Shown here piece after piece: positions 17,301 to 26,077 of a stretch of DNA of 60,585 nucleotides. Below the pieces are notes generated by a model. It had not been told where the DNA came from. It was given only the letters and a program-made list of their open reading frames with translations, and did no database searches. The DNA lies in NCBI GenBank assembly GCA_023958095.1, contig JAMLGJ010000022.1, positions 1 to 60,585 on the forward strand, in the 5' to 3' direction. Source of the stretch: Microthrixaceae bacterium (GTDB lineage Bacteria; Actinomycetota; Acidimicrobiia; Acidimicrobiales; Microtrichaceae). A program made the position numbers and the translations under genes. The stretch's first letter is position 1, and each line of letters begins with the position of its first letter.

Positions 17301-17351
17301 TGCAGGGATCTGCCTCTCTGGGATGTTCTGGGCTGGCGGGGTCGGTTCGTC

Positions 17352-17669
17352 TCAGATGCAGCCGCGGGGCTTCGGGATTCCGGCGATCTTGGCGGCCATC
17401 TTCGCCGGACCCTTGGGGAACAACTGGTAGAGCTCCTTGACCGTGACACCCGAGGTCTTCCCGAGCGCACGCACGGTCGGGCCGGTGCCCTTGTCGTCGT
17501 ACTCCTTGCGCATGAAGTGGATCACCGTCCAGTGGGGATCGGTGAGCTCATCGATTCCCGACTCCTTGGCGAGCTCGACCGCCATGTCCTCGTTCCACTG
17601 CGACGGGTCGGTGAAGAAGCCTTCGTCGTTCACATCCACTTCGCTGCCTGCGATGGTCCTGGTGGGCAT
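17352..17669 (-). CDS. TusE/DsrC family sulfur carrier, single-cysteine type
   Basis: A 105-residue DsrC/TusE protein. The core WNEDMAVELAKESGIDELTDPHWTVIHFMR and the C-terminal arm GPAKMAAKIAGIPKPRGCI are diagnostic. The penultimate Cys (104) is kept, but the second Cys of dissimilatory DsrC, ten residues earlier, is Ala here. One-Cys forms act as sulfur relays (TusE-like) rather than as the trisulfide partner of sulfite reductase. The start at 17669 has AGGAG upstream. It follows SQR by 34 bases and precedes DsrE by 51, so all three are probably one transcript. Confidence 0.92.
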   Translation of the reverse strand: MPTRTIAGSEVDVNDEGFFTDPSQWNEDMAVELAKESGIDELTDPHWTVIHFMRKEYDDKGTGPTVRALGKTSGVTVKELYQLFPKGPAKMAAKIAGIPKPRGCI

Positions 17670-17703
17670 GGGCTCTGCTCCTGTTGGGTAGGTGTTGCGG
17701 GGT

Positions 17704-18939
17704 TCAGCTCGTCTGCTTGCCGGCACGTGGCATGTCCGCTCCGATGCCGGGGATGTCACGACCGGGCAACAGGGCATGCCAGTAGAACCACTGGAACATG
17801 AGCTTCCCGAGGTGGTTCAGGCGTGACTCCTTGAGCAGCGGCATGCCGACGTTCGTCGGGAAGTGGCCCGGAAGCGGTTCGGTCTCGTAGTTGAAGTCGA
17901 TCAGCATCGCCTTGCCGAATCCCGTCTCGATGAAGCAGTTGGCGTGCCCGTCGTAGGAGGCGTCCAGATCCTGTCCGGCGAGGAACCGCACGATGTTCTC
18001 CTCGAGCACGTCTCCCTCGAAGTGGGTGACGGAACCGGCCTTCGACGCAGGAACGTTCGTGGCATCACCCAGGGCGAAGATGTTCGGGGCGGCCGCGCTC
18101 TGCAGGGTGCCCGGATCCGTCGGCACGAAGTCGAGCTCGTCACCGAGTCCCGGCGAGCGGCCCACATAGGGCTGGCCGCCGTGCAACGGGATCACCGCGG
18201 CCACGTCGAAGGGCACCTCGCGTTCGTCGTAGGACACCAACCGACCGCCCTCGCCGTCGACCTCACCGGTGTTGAACTCGGTGACCAGCTCGATGCCCCT
18301 CTCCTGGAGCATCCCACCGAGTCGTTCCGCGGCCACGGGCTTGGTGAATGCAGCGTCGAGTGGGGTGACATAGGTGATGTCGACCCGGTCACGGATCCCG
18401 CGGTCGGTGAAGAACCAATCGGCCAGGAAGCAGAACTCCAACGGTGCCACCGGGCACTTGATGGGCATGTCGACGACGTTGACCGCCAGGGTGCCTCCGT
18501 CGAATGCATCGAGACTCTGCGCCAGCGCGGTTGCGCCCTCGAGGGTGTAGAAGGTGTGGACCTTCTCGCCCCATCCCGGTCCCGTGAGCCCCTCGGTCTC
18601 GTCCGGCAGGAGCGCTGCACCCGTGGCGACCACGAGCAGGTCGTATCCCAGTTCGGTGCCATCGCCCAGGTGCACCGTCTGCGCCTCGATGTCGACCCTG
18701 TCGATCGGGTTCTGCACGTAGGCGATGCCCTTGTGCAGCTGGTCCCTGCGGGACCGCACGATGTCATCGGGCCGGGCGAGTCCGAACGGGACGAACAGCA
18801 GGCCCGGCTGGTAGACGTGCACGTCGTCCTGGTCGACCACGGTGATCGACGCCTCGGCATCCCCATAGCGCCGGCGGAGACGGTTCGCGATGAGCGTGCC
18901 GCCGGTGCCCGCTCCGAGGATGACGATCCGGTGGGCCAC
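17704..18939 (-). CDS. Sulfide:quinone oxidoreductase-like flavoprotein
   Basis: A 411-residue FAD enzyme of the SQR/flavocytochrome-sulfide-dehydrogenase group that oxidises sulfide to sulfane sulfur at the membrane and passes electrons to quinone. The GTG at 18939 has GGAGGAGG upstream and opens with VILGAGTGGTLIANRL, the FAD-binding loop. Redox-type cysteines are C162 (IKCPVAPLEF) and C335 (HANCFIETG), matching the two central Cys of SQR; the third Cys near residue 128 of classical SQR is absent. FALGDATNVPASKAG is the second FAD motif. A C-terminal segment rich in Trp/Phe (KLMFQWFYWHALLPG) could dock in the membrane. It heads the sulfur operon. Confidence 0.9.
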   Translation of the reverse strand: MAHRIVILGAGTGGTLIANRLRRRYGDAEASITVVDQDDVHVYQPGLLFVPFGLARPDDIVRSRRDQLHKGIAYVQNPIDRVDIEAQTVHLGDGTELGYDLLVVATGAALLPDETEGLTGPGWGEKVHTFYTLEGATALAQSLDAFDGGTLAVNVVDMPIKCPVAPLEFCFLADWFFTDRGIRDRVDITYVTPLDAAFTKPVAAERLGGMLQERGIELVTEFNTGEVDGEGGRLVSYDEREVPFDVAAVIPLHGGQPYVGRSPGLGDELDFVPTDPGTLQSAAAPNIFALGDATNVPASKAGSVTHFEGDVLEENIVRFLAGQDLDASYDGHANCFIETGFGKAMLIDFNYETEPLPGHFPTNVGMPLLKESRLNHLGKLMFQWFYWHALLPGRDIPGIGADMPRAGKQTS

Positions 18940-18982
18940 GTCGGGCCTCCTCCCGCTGGGTCGATCTGTTTGCGCGCTCAGC

Positions 18983-19010
18983 AATATACACACGGATCGA
19001 CACACCGTGT
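18983..19010 (-). promoter_or_regulatory. Promoter and inverted repeat upstream of the SQR operon
   Basis: On the minus strand TATATT (18983-18988) is a good -10 element, 43 bases before the SQR start. Directly upstream lies the inverted repeat ACACGG-N9-CCGTGT (18990-19010), placed to act as an operator over the promoter. No regulator gene is adjacent, so its reader (for example a sulfide-responsive repressor) is a guess. Confidence 0.4.
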
Positions 19011-19083
19011 CCCCGCAGCGTGTCCCCCGCCTGGTGTCGTGGCAGTTGGTGGTGCACACCCGCGGCTGTGCCAGCATGGCGCC

Positions 19084-19698
19084 GTGACCAACCGGGTCTC
19101 CAGGATCGTGCTGACCGGCGGCCCGGGGGCGGGCAAGACCACCGCCGCGGACCTGTTCCGCCGCGAGATCGGGGACTCGGTCGTGGTGGTACCCGAGTCC
19201 GCCACCACTCTGTTCGCCGGCGGCTTCCCGCGGATCGACCACGACGACGTCCAGCGCTCCATCCAGCGGGCGGTGTTCGAGGTGCAGGCGAGCTCGGAGG
19301 AGATCCACCGGGAGTTGTATCCCGACCGGGTCCTGCTGTGTGACCGCGGGACCATCGATGGCGCCGCCTACTGGCCCGATGGCACTGCTGGGTTCTTCGA
19401 GGCGATGGACACGACCTACGAGGCCGAGCTCGCCCGCTACGACGTGGTGCTCTTCTTCGAGACCTCCGCGGTGGGAGGCATCGCGTTCGAGGGGGGCAAC
19501 CGCTACCGCACCGAGGACAACCAACAGGCGGTGGAACTGGACCTGCGCCTGCGCGAGCTCTGGTCCGCCCACCCCGGCTACCACTTCATCGCCCACGAGT
19601 CTTCGTTCCTCGCGAAACTGACGAACGCGCTCCGCATACTCGGCGACGTGGTCGACAACGGCTGGCCTCCCTCCGCGGAGTCCTCCCTCCCCGGGTGA
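19084..19698 (+). CDS. P-loop AAA-type ATPase or kinase-like protein
   Basis: A 204-residue nucleotide-binding protein with a Walker A loop LTGGPGAGKTTAADLF (residues 10-25) and a DRGTIDGAAYWPDG block typical of the AAA_28/NadR-kinase-like group of small P-loop kinases. ARYDVVLFFETSAVGG contains the expected hydrophobic strand, and RYRTEDNQQAVELD resembles the lid region. The phosphate acceptor is unknown. The GTG start at 19084 has CAGCAT ending six bases upstream, fitting leaderless expression. It is divergent from the SQR operon. Confidence 0.75.
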   Translation: MTNRVSRIVLTGGPGAGKTTAADLFRREIGDSVVVVPESATTLFAGGFPRIDHDDVQRSIQRAVFEVQASSEEIHRELYPDRVLLCDRGTIDGAAYWPDGTAGFFEAMDTTYEAELARYDVVLFFETSAVGGIAFEGGNRYRTEDNQQAVELDLRLRELWSAHPGYHFIAHESSFLAKLTNALRILGDVVDNGWPPSAESSLPG

Positions 19699-19701
19699 TG
19701 C

Positions 19702-21858
19702 CTACCCTGCGGCGACCGGTGTGACCTCCCAGACACGCGCGGTACAGGGATCAACCAGTGGCCACGGCAACCCCTCCTCGGCCAGCACGGTGCCGGTGAG
19801 GAGCCGGCTCTCGACGGGGTCATCGGAGAGCAGGTCGGTCGCCTCGAGCCGGTAGGTGCAGTCCCCGTCGAGCCCCTGCACGCGGATGCGGGGGGCATCG
19901 CCGGTCGGCTCCTCCAACTGGTAGGCGAACACGACCGAGCCCTCGCCGGATCCAGCCGCGCCGGAACGAGCATGGTGTGCGAGGGCGGCACGCGAGCGGT
20001 CCGGGCCCTCCACGGGTGACACGATGTGCTCCACCTCCCCCAGCTGGAGCACCCGGCCACGGCGGCGGGCCAGCGCCACCGCCCGCCGGCAGGTGGCGAA
20101 CTCGGCATCGCTGAGCGAGTCGAGGTCCACGTCCAACCCGAAGCGGCCCGAGAGCGCCACGGCACAGGCGAACTCGACGGGGCGCTGCCCCCAACGGGTC
20201 ACGTGTGCTGCCATGACCTGCGGGGGGAAGAAGTGCGAACACGCCCACTGCATCCTCACCCGGGTGACCGGGTCGGTGTTGTCGGAGGTCCAGAACTCGT
20301 GGAACCGTCTGAGCGATGCGTGGTCGGTGCGGCCACCTCCGGATGCGCAGAGCATGAGCTCCACCTCCGGATGGCGCTGCACGACCCGGTCCATCACCTC
20401 CCAGGTGGCCCGCACGTTGTCCACGAACACGTTCGACTGGCGCTCCGGGGCGAGCGCCGTGGAACCGGGTTCGGTGATCGGCCGGTTCACGTCCCACTTC
20501 ACGTAGCTGGTGCCGGGACCCATGGCCAGGACCCGGTCGAACACCTCCACCTCGAAGTCACGGACCTCGTCGCGGATCGGGTCGAGTGCAAGTTGCTGTC
20601 GGTGTTCCCTGGGCTCCCGGCGGTCCCGTATCACCCAGTCGGGGTGTCGCCGGTACAGCTCGCTTCGGGGATTGACCATCTCGGGTTCGACCCAGATGCC
20701 GAAGCGCAGTCCCGAGCGGTCGCATGCCTCGACCAGCGGGGCGACCCCGGAGGGCAACTTGGCCGGATCGGGGTCCCAGTCCCCGAGGCCCTGGGTGTCG
20801 TCGTCGCGGGGGAACTCGCCTCCGAACCAACCATCATCGAGCAGGAACACCTCGGCATCCAGCTCACCAGCACGTTGGATCAGCGACTCGAGGCGAGCCT
20901 CGTCGAAGGCCATTCCGGTGGCCTCCCAGTTGTTGATGACCACCGGGCGCAACCTCTGTGGGTCGCGGAGCACCACCGCTCGAGTCCAGCGGTGGAACCT
21001 GGACGCCACCTCGTCGCTGGAGCCGGCCCAGGTCCAGGCCACCGCGGGGGCCACGAACCTCTCGCCCGGCTCGAGCAGGTAGTCCGCCCCGTAGGGGTTG
21101 GCCCCTGCACGCAGTCGCAGGGTGCGGAGGTCGCCGGGAGCGGGGCCGGGGCGCACATCGAGGTCGAAGCGGGTGTTGCCCGACCACTCGATCGAGAAAC
21201 CGATGCACGTCCGGTCGTCGGGATGCGCGAGCAGCATCGGTGCCCGCTGCAGGTGGGGCTGGATGCCGCCCAGGCTCGCGAGCGTCGTGAGTCCCGGGTC
21301 GAGTGTCCGGGTGTTCCATCGCCACTCGTCGGCCCACCCCGAGCCACCGAACTGGGTGATCCGGGCTTCCTCCCCGACGAGCAGGAACGGGGCGATCGAG
21401 TCGTAGTCGTGCAACCGCACCGGCGCCGGCTCCCCGTTGGACACCTCCACCCACTGTTCGAGCACGCCGCTGTCGGGATGCGTGAGGAAGTGGTGCTCGA
21501 CCAGGAGGTCGAACACCTCGTCACGCGTGGCCACCACAGTGTGGACTCCGCTGCGTCCGTCCCGGCGTTCCGCCGTCTCGACCCCATCGAGTCGCAGCCG
21601 GGTCGTGAGGGTGCCGTCGTGGTGGGTGACCCTCAACGCGGCCTGACGGAACGGATCTGAGTCTCCCCAGCACGGATGGGCGTCGGGGTACCAGTGGACA
21701 CCGGTGGAGGCCTCCGCCTCGTGGCCCTCTGGCCCGAGACCGAGCTGGTGCAGCCTGCCCGAGTCGTCAGCGGCCCAGCCCAGCCCCCAACCGCCGGCGT
21801 CGACAGGTATCACGGGGTTCCCGGGACCGACGGGTTCAGTTGCCGCGCCGGCGGCCAC
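19702..21858 (-). CDS. Alpha-galactosidase, glycoside hydrolase family 36
   Basis: A 718-residue GH36 enzyme that removes alpha-linked galactose from oligosaccharides with retention. The N-terminal beta-supersandwich is followed by the catalytic barrel (INNWEATGMAFDE, LLDDGWFGG, FGIWVEPEMVNP). The nucleophile is D456 in SYVKWDVNR and the acid/base is D526 in WTSDNTDP, both canonical. There is no signal peptide, so it acts inside the cell on imported sugars. The GTG at 21858 overlaps the upstream PLDc_N gene by 23 bases; a GTG at 21813 would avoid that overlap. It is the third gene after SGNH and PLDc_N. No sugar transporter is nearby. Confidence 0.93.
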   Translation of the reverse strand: MAAGAATEPVGPGNPVIPVDAGGWGLGWAADDSGRLHQLGLGPEGHEAEASTGVHWYPDAHPCWGDSDPFRQAALRVTHHDGTLTTRLRLDGVETAERRDGRSGVHTVVATRDEVFDLLVEHHFLTHPDSGVLEQWVEVSNGEPAPVRLHDYDSIAPFLLVGEEARITQFGGSGWADEWRWNTRTLDPGLTTLASLGGIQPHLQRAPMLLAHPDDRTCIGFSIEWSGNTRFDLDVRPGPAPGDLRTLRLRAGANPYGADYLLEPGERFVAPAVAWTWAGSSDEVASRFHRWTRAVVLRDPQRLRPVVINNWEATGMAFDEARLESLIQRAGELDAEVFLLDDGWFGGEFPRDDDTQGLGDWDPDPAKLPSGVAPLVEACDRSGLRFGIWVEPEMVNPRSELYRRHPDWVIRDRREPREHRQQLALDPIRDEVRDFEVEVFDRVLAMGPGTSYVKWDVNRPITEPGSTALAPERQSNVFVDNVRATWEVMDRVVQRHPEVELMLCASGGGRTDHASLRRFHEFWTSDNTDPVTRVRMQWACSHFFPPQVMAAHVTRWGQRPVEFACAVALSGRFGLDVDLDSLSDAEFATCRRAVALARRRGRVLQLGEVEHIVSPVEGPDRSRAALAHHARSGAAGSGEGSVVFAYQLEEPTGDAPRIRVQGLDGDCTYRLEATDLLSDDPVESRLLTGTVLAEEGLPWPLVDPCTARVWEVTPVAAG

Positions 21859-22060
21859 AGACCAGGTACGACACCGGTCCGACTGGCTGCACGAAGCACA
21901 CCGCTGCCCAGAGCAGCTTCGGGCCCCTCACCGAGGACGCGGGCCGCTCCTTGAGGTCACGCAGTGCCACGCCGGTGACCACGATCTCCACCAGCGAGGC
22001 GATGACGATCAGGACCTTCGACCGCGCGGGCAGGTCGGACCAGGAACGCTTCTCAGCCAT
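21836..22060 (-). CDS. Small PLDc_N-domain membrane protein
   Basis: A 74-residue membrane protein with two helices: SKVLIVIASLVEIVVTGVALRDL and LLWAAVCFVQPVGPVSYLVCGRR. The pattern W-x(5)-P-x-G-x-x-x-Y-x-x-x-G-R-R is the PLDc_N signature found at the N-end of cardiolipin synthases and alone in many actinobacteria. Alone it has no known activity. It starts nine bases after the SGNH gene stop and overlaps the GH36 start, so the three genes form an operon. Confidence 0.8.
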   Translation of the reverse strand: MAEKRSWSDLPARSKVLIVIASLVEIVVTGVALRDLKERPASSVRGPKLLWAAVCFVQPVGPVSYLVCGRRRGN

Positions 22061-22068
22061 GCCGCGCA

Positions 22069-22830
22069 TCATATTGCCCGGGCCTGCGAGCCGGGGCTCC
22101 CCAGCGCGTCCAGCACGAACGGCTCGAAGCTGCGCGCCCAGAGTGCATGACCCACCTCGTTGGGATGGAAGCGATCCGCGGTGAAGAGGTCCTCGGGCGG
22201 ATCCGCGAACAGCGGATCCGCCACCTCGTGCACCGGCACCCGCAGGACGGTGCCGTGGCTGTCGACAACCCTGCGGTGCGCGTTGTCCAACGCAGCGCTG
22301 CGCCAACGCACCAGCGGGCGCAGCGTGGGAGCAAGGCGTGGTATCACCGACAGGTCGCCGATGCCGAGGGTGACGACCCTGCCGCCCGCAGCGAGCAGCC
22401 CGAGCAGGGTGTCCAGCTCGCGGCGGTACCGGCGCAGCGGGGTGGCGTGCATGACGTCGTTGGCACCAACCGCGACCACGAACACGTCAGCACCGTCGCG
22501 CAGTGCCGGGCCGCACTGGGTGCGCAGCACGTCACGTGCACGGGAGCCACCCTTGGCATAGCTGCGCAGGTTGCACCGCCGCGGCAGGGCATCGGCCAGC
22601 CGCGCTATCCAGGACAGCGCTCCGTGGGCCAGGCCCGGCGCTGTGACCGAGCTGTCACCCAGCACGGCGATCGTCAGCGGCGGTCCGTCGGCCGGCCCGT
22701 AGGTGCCGGACGGGTCGAGGTCGTCGAAGTGGGGAACCGGCGCGTTCGCGACGCGGTGGGCCTCGACCAGCAGGCCCGCTCCCGTGGCGAGCACCATTCC
22801 GGGCAATCCGAGCACGATCCCCCGTCGCAC
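22069..22830 (-). CDS. SGNH/GDSL-family hydrolase
   Basis: A 253-residue SGNH hydrolase. IAVLGDSSVTAPG carries the nucleophile Ser60, VVAVGANDV holds the family Gly-Asn pair, and D219-RFH222 supplies the Asp and His. An N-terminal hydrophobic helix (GIVLGLPGMVLATGAGLLV) indicates membrane anchoring or export, so it probably de-esterifies a wall or exported substrate. The GTG at 22830 is chosen over longer frames because AGGAGG lies at the right distance. It is the first gene of the three-gene run with PLDc_N and GH36. Confidence 0.88.
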   Translation of the reverse strand: MRRGIVLGLPGMVLATGAGLLVEAHRVANAPVPHFDDLDPSGTYGPADGPPLTIAVLGDSSVTAPGLAHGALSWIARLADALPRRCNLRSYAKGGSRARDVLRTQCGPALRDGADVFVVAVGANDVMHATPLRRYRRELDTLLGLLAAGGRVVTLGIGDLSVIPRLAPTLRPLVRWRSAALDNAHRRVVDSHGTVLRVPVHEVADPLFADPPEDLFTADRFHPNEVGHALWARSFEPFVLDALGSPGSQARAI

Positions 22831-22938
22831 GTCTGCACCTCCTGCGGCCAGTTCACCCCCCTGCCCGCAATGGCCAAGGTGCCCTACGATCACCGCGGCG
22901 TCAATGGGCAGAACCGCCCCGAGACCGGGAGGTCCCAG

Positions 22939-24339
22939 TTGGTACCGATCCTCACCTTCCTCGGTGCCGCGGGCACCGTCACCGGCAGCCGCTTCCTGGT
23001 GGAGACCGACCGGGCGCGGGTGCTCATCGACGCCGGGCTGTTCCAGGGGCTCAAGGCGCTGCGCCTGCGCAACCGCGAACCGTTCCCGGTGGACCCCACG
23101 ACCCTCGACGCGGTGGTGGTGACCCACGCCCACATCGACCACATCGGCTACCTCCCGGTACTGGTCCGCGAGGGCATGACCGCCCCGGTCCACGCATCAG
23201 CGGCGACGGTCGACCTCGCCCGGATCGTGCTGCCCGACTCGGGTCACCTGCAGGAGGAGGAAGCCGACTACGCGAACCGCAAGGGCTTCTCGAAGCACCA
23301 CCCGGCACTGCCCCTCTACACAGAGGCGGACGCCCGGAGCTCACTCGCCAACCTGGTGCCCACCCCGTTCGGCCGGGAGCTCGAGGTGGCTCCGGGAGTC
23401 CACGTGACCCTGGAACCCGCGGGGCACATCCTCGGGTCCGCGATCGTCCGCCTGCGCCTCGAGGGCACACCGGAGCGCACGGTGGTGTTCAGTGGCGACC
23501 TCGGCCGCCACGAGCACCCGATCCTGTGTTCTCCCTCCCCGATCGGGCATGCGGACGTGGTCGTGATGGAGTCGACCTACGGCGACCGGCTGCACGACGA
23601 CGCCGATGCGCTGGAACGACTCGCAGAGGCGATCCGCCGGACGGCCAAGCGGGGAGGGACGATCCTGATTCCGGCCTTCGCCGTGGATCGGACAGAGGTC
23701 GTGCTGTTGTACCTCCGGCAGCTCGTGGCCGCGGGTGAGATACCCGACCTCCCCATCTACGTGGACTCCCCGATGGCGCTCAGCGCACTCGAGGTGTACC
23801 GGTCCGCGCTCGCGGAGCCGGCGGCGGACATCGCTGCCGACGTGGCCCGGGCGGCACGCGACGGTGACCCCTTCGACAGCGGCCGGGTCACCGAGGTGCG
23901 CGAGGTGGAGCACTCCAAGGCCCTGGCGGACCTGCACGGGCCGATGATCATCGTCTCGGCGTCGGGGATGGCCACCGGCGGCAGGGTCGTGCACCACCTG
24001 CGCCGCCTCCTGCCGAACCACAACAACAGCGTGTTGCTGGTCGGGTACCAGGCGGCGGGCACCCGCGGGCGGTTGCTCGCGGACGGAGCGACCGAGGTGA
24101 AGATGCTCGGCCGGCACGTGAGGGTCCGCGCCGAGGTGGTCGACCTGGGTGCCTTCTCGGTGCACGCGGACCGATCGGAGCTGATGGAGTGGCTCCGGAC
24201 CGCACAGCCCGCGCCCGAGGTGGTGTACCTGGTGCACGGCGAGCCCGGCTCGGCGCGCTCCCTCAAGGCACTCCTGGACGACGCGTCTCCACACGAGACC
24301 GTTGTTGCGCGGGACCGGGAGCGGGTGCGCCTCGACTGA
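22939..24339 (+). CDS. MBL-fold beta-CASP RNA exonuclease-like protein
   Basis: A 466-residue metallo-beta-lactamase plus beta-CASP protein of the YsnJ/RNase J-like group. LTFLGAAGTVTGSRFLVET opens the fold. H63-x-H65-x-D67-H68 (THAHIDH), FSGDLGR and the terminal VHGE supply the zinc ligands. Beta-CASP motifs are PAFAVDR, ASGMATGGR and AFSVHADRSEL. It probably degrades or trims RNA in the cytoplasm. I chose the TTG at 22939, which has GGGAGG six bases upstream and puts the family's usual first strand at residue 5; an ATG at 22870 without such a site would add 23 residues. Confidence 0.9.
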   Translation: MVPILTFLGAAGTVTGSRFLVETDRARVLIDAGLFQGLKALRLRNREPFPVDPTTLDAVVVTHAHIDHIGYLPVLVREGMTAPVHASAATVDLARIVLPDSGHLQEEEADYANRKGFSKHHPALPLYTEADARSSLANLVPTPFGRELEVAPGVHVTLEPAGHILGSAIVRLRLEGTPERTVVFSGDLGRHEHPILCSPSPIGHADVVVMESTYGDRLHDDADALERLAEAIRRTAKRGGTILIPAFAVDRTEVVLLYLRQLVAAGEIPDLPIYVDSPMALSALEVYRSALAEPAADIAADVARAARDGDPFDSGRVTEVREVEHSKALADLHGPMIIVSASGMATGGRVVHHLRRLLPNHNNSVLLVGYQAAGTRGRLLADGATEVKMLGRHVRVRAEVVDLGAFSVHADRSELMEWLRTAQPAPEVVYLVHGEPGSARSLKALLDDASPHETVVARDRERVRLD

Positions 24340-24342
24340 GTC

Positions 24343-25935
24343 TCAGAGCAGTCCGGTGAAGTCGTGCTTCCCGTTGGGGTCCATGGGCACCGGGTTGGCC
24401 TCGGTGACGGCATCGAGGGGGAGTGGCCCGTAGATGTGGGGGAACCAGCCCTCCCCCACCTCCTCGATGCGCACCGGTGAGTCGAGCCGGTGCGCATCGA
24501 TCGTGAGCAGCACGACCTGCTCCCCGGCGTAGAACCGCTCGGCGGTCTCCGGCACCTGCGGTGCGAACGAGGCGTGGATGAAGCCCTCGTCCGCGAGGCT
24601 GACGCCGATCGTGGACCGTTCGTAGTCGGCTCCCGCCGCAACCGCCTCGTCCCATTCGCCGGACAACGCCAGGTGGTAGATCGGATCCTCACCGGCGAAC
24701 TCGTTGGGCTCACCAGCGGGGCGGTCCCGCTCGATCAGCGCGACCGCTCCGGCGGCCAGGGCAGTGGTCAACGGCACCGATGCCACGAGGCCGATCGAAC
24801 CGACCAGTGTGCGCACGATCTCCGCGGCCACCACCTCGGAGGTGAGCACCCCACCCAGGGGCCTCTGCGAACTGACGAACACCAGCAGCAACGGCAGCGA
24901 CGCACCGGCATAGGCCAGCGCGAGTGTGTTCACCGTCGATGCGATGTGGTCGCGACCGACCCGGGAGGCGGCCCGGAAGAGTTGGGTGAAGCCCATCGAG
25001 GGATTGGCTGCCCGGAGTTCGGCCACGACCGAGGACTGGGTGACGGTCATGTCGTCGAGGGCACCGAGTGCACCGATGATCATGCCGGCGAGCAGCAGTC
25101 CCTGGAAGTCGAGGTTGCCACCGAAGGCCCGGATGTACTGGGCCTCCTCGGATATGCCCGAGAGCACCGTCGCCGTGGTGAACACCCACGACAGCACCGC
25201 CACCAGGACGAGGGCCCCGAGGGTGCCCAGCAGCGCGACTGTCGTGAGCGGGTTGATGCCGTGCGCGAGGTACAGCGCGAGGTACGCGATCAACGACGCG
25301 GCCACGAGTGCCACCGGCACGGGAGGGCCTCCCTCGGTCAGCGCCGGCAACAGGAACACCACGAGCACCCCGATGCTCGCGGCGAGCCCCGCAAGGGCGG
25401 CGAGCCCCCTGAGCCTGCCCTGCACCACCACCAGCAGGGCGAAGACGAGGGCCAGCACGACCATGGGTGTGGTCCGTTCGCGTTCGAATGACTGGGAGTA
25501 CTGGAACTCCTCCAGCGCGTCCTCCAGGTACGGAACGACGATGCGGTCACCCACGGACAGCTCCGGGTAGGGACCCACGTCGAAGAGCTCGACCGTGCGC
25601 TCGGTGCCCGCATCCGGCCCCTCGGAGAGCTCGAAGGTGACCCGTTGGCACAGGCCGGGTTCGTCGAGGCGGGCGTCGTCCTCGGTGGCGGGATCGGCGA
25701 GTTCCTCACCGGGGCAGGCAAAGGCCTCCACCCGTGTCACCTCGGCGTCGAAGTAGTCGTCCGACACGCCGAGGGAACCGAAGTCTGTGGGTCCGGAGTC
25801 ACCGGGCCACAACACGACCACACCCACGACCGTGGCCAGGGCGAGCAGGGCGGCCACCAGGTAGAGGGCCTTGGCGAACCTGGGTCCGAACACCGCCGGA
25901 TCGTCGGCCTGGAGGTGCGAGTGCCCGGCGCCCAT
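24343..25935 (-). CDS. YibE/F membrane protein fused to a DUF952 domain
   Basis: A 530-residue fusion. Residues ~1-410 are a YibE/F protein: a GHSH N-end, one helix, an extracytoplasmic beta-rich part (VTRVEAFACPGEEL to YPELSVGDRIVVPYLED), then about seven helices with GALGALDDMTVTQSSVVAEL, the family's conserved block. Residues ~415-525 form a DUF952 domain: IYHLALSGEWDEA, SLADEGFIHASFAPQVPETA, LLTIDAHRL and FPHIYGPLPLDAV. DUF952 normally occurs as a small stand-alone protein, so the joint in one uninterrupted frame is notable. Neither part has a firmly known role; YibE/F proteins are suspected transporters. The ATG at 25935 is chosen for the GHSH start. Confidence 0.85.
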   Translation of the reverse strand: MGAGHSHLQADDPAVFGPRFAKALYLVAALLALATVVGVVVLWPGDSGPTDFGSLGVSDDYFDAEVTRVEAFACPGEELADPATEDDARLDEPGLCQRVTFELSEGPDAGTERTVELFDVGPYPELSVGDRIVVPYLEDALEEFQYSQSFERERTTPMVVLALVFALLVVVQGRLRGLAALAGLAASIGVLVVFLLPALTEGGPPVPVALVAASLIAYLALYLAHGINPLTTVALLGTLGALVLVAVLSWVFTTATVLSGISEEAQYIRAFGGNLDFQGLLLAGMIIGALGALDDMTVTQSSVVAELRAANPSMGFTQLFRAASRVGRDHIASTVNTLALAYAGASLPLLLVFVSSQRPLGGVLTSEVVAAEIVRTLVGSIGLVASVPLTTALAAGAVALIERDRPAGEPNEFAGEDPIYHLALSGEWDEAVAAGADYERSTIGVSLADEGFIHASFAPQVPETAERFYAGEQVVLLTIDAHRLDSPVRIEEVGEGWFPHIYGPLPLDAVTEANPVPMDPNGKHDFTGLL

Positions 25936-26065
25936 CCCAAGATGTTGGCAGAGAGCGACCCACACGGGGCGCATGGGCACGATCCCGCACATGCGCCCTG
26001 ATACATGCACTCACGCTGCCCTTGCGCTGTTCGCCGTACTGATTGCACGCATGTACGACTCCCGG

Positions 26066-26071
26066 TACGTT
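26066..26071 (+). promoter_or_regulatory. -10 element of the leaderless molybdate operon
   Basis: TACGTT ends six bases before the ATG at 26078. Two GTACG copies (26053-26057 and 26065-26069) and a CGTAC upstream overlap this site and could form an operator for the regulator encoded next to it. Confidence 0.5.
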
Positions 26072-26077
26072 CGTGGG

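Noticed and set aside
17352..17669. Dissimilatory DsrC working with a reverse sulfite reductase
   Set aside because: Only the penultimate Cys is present and the second is Ala. No dsrAB genes are in the window.
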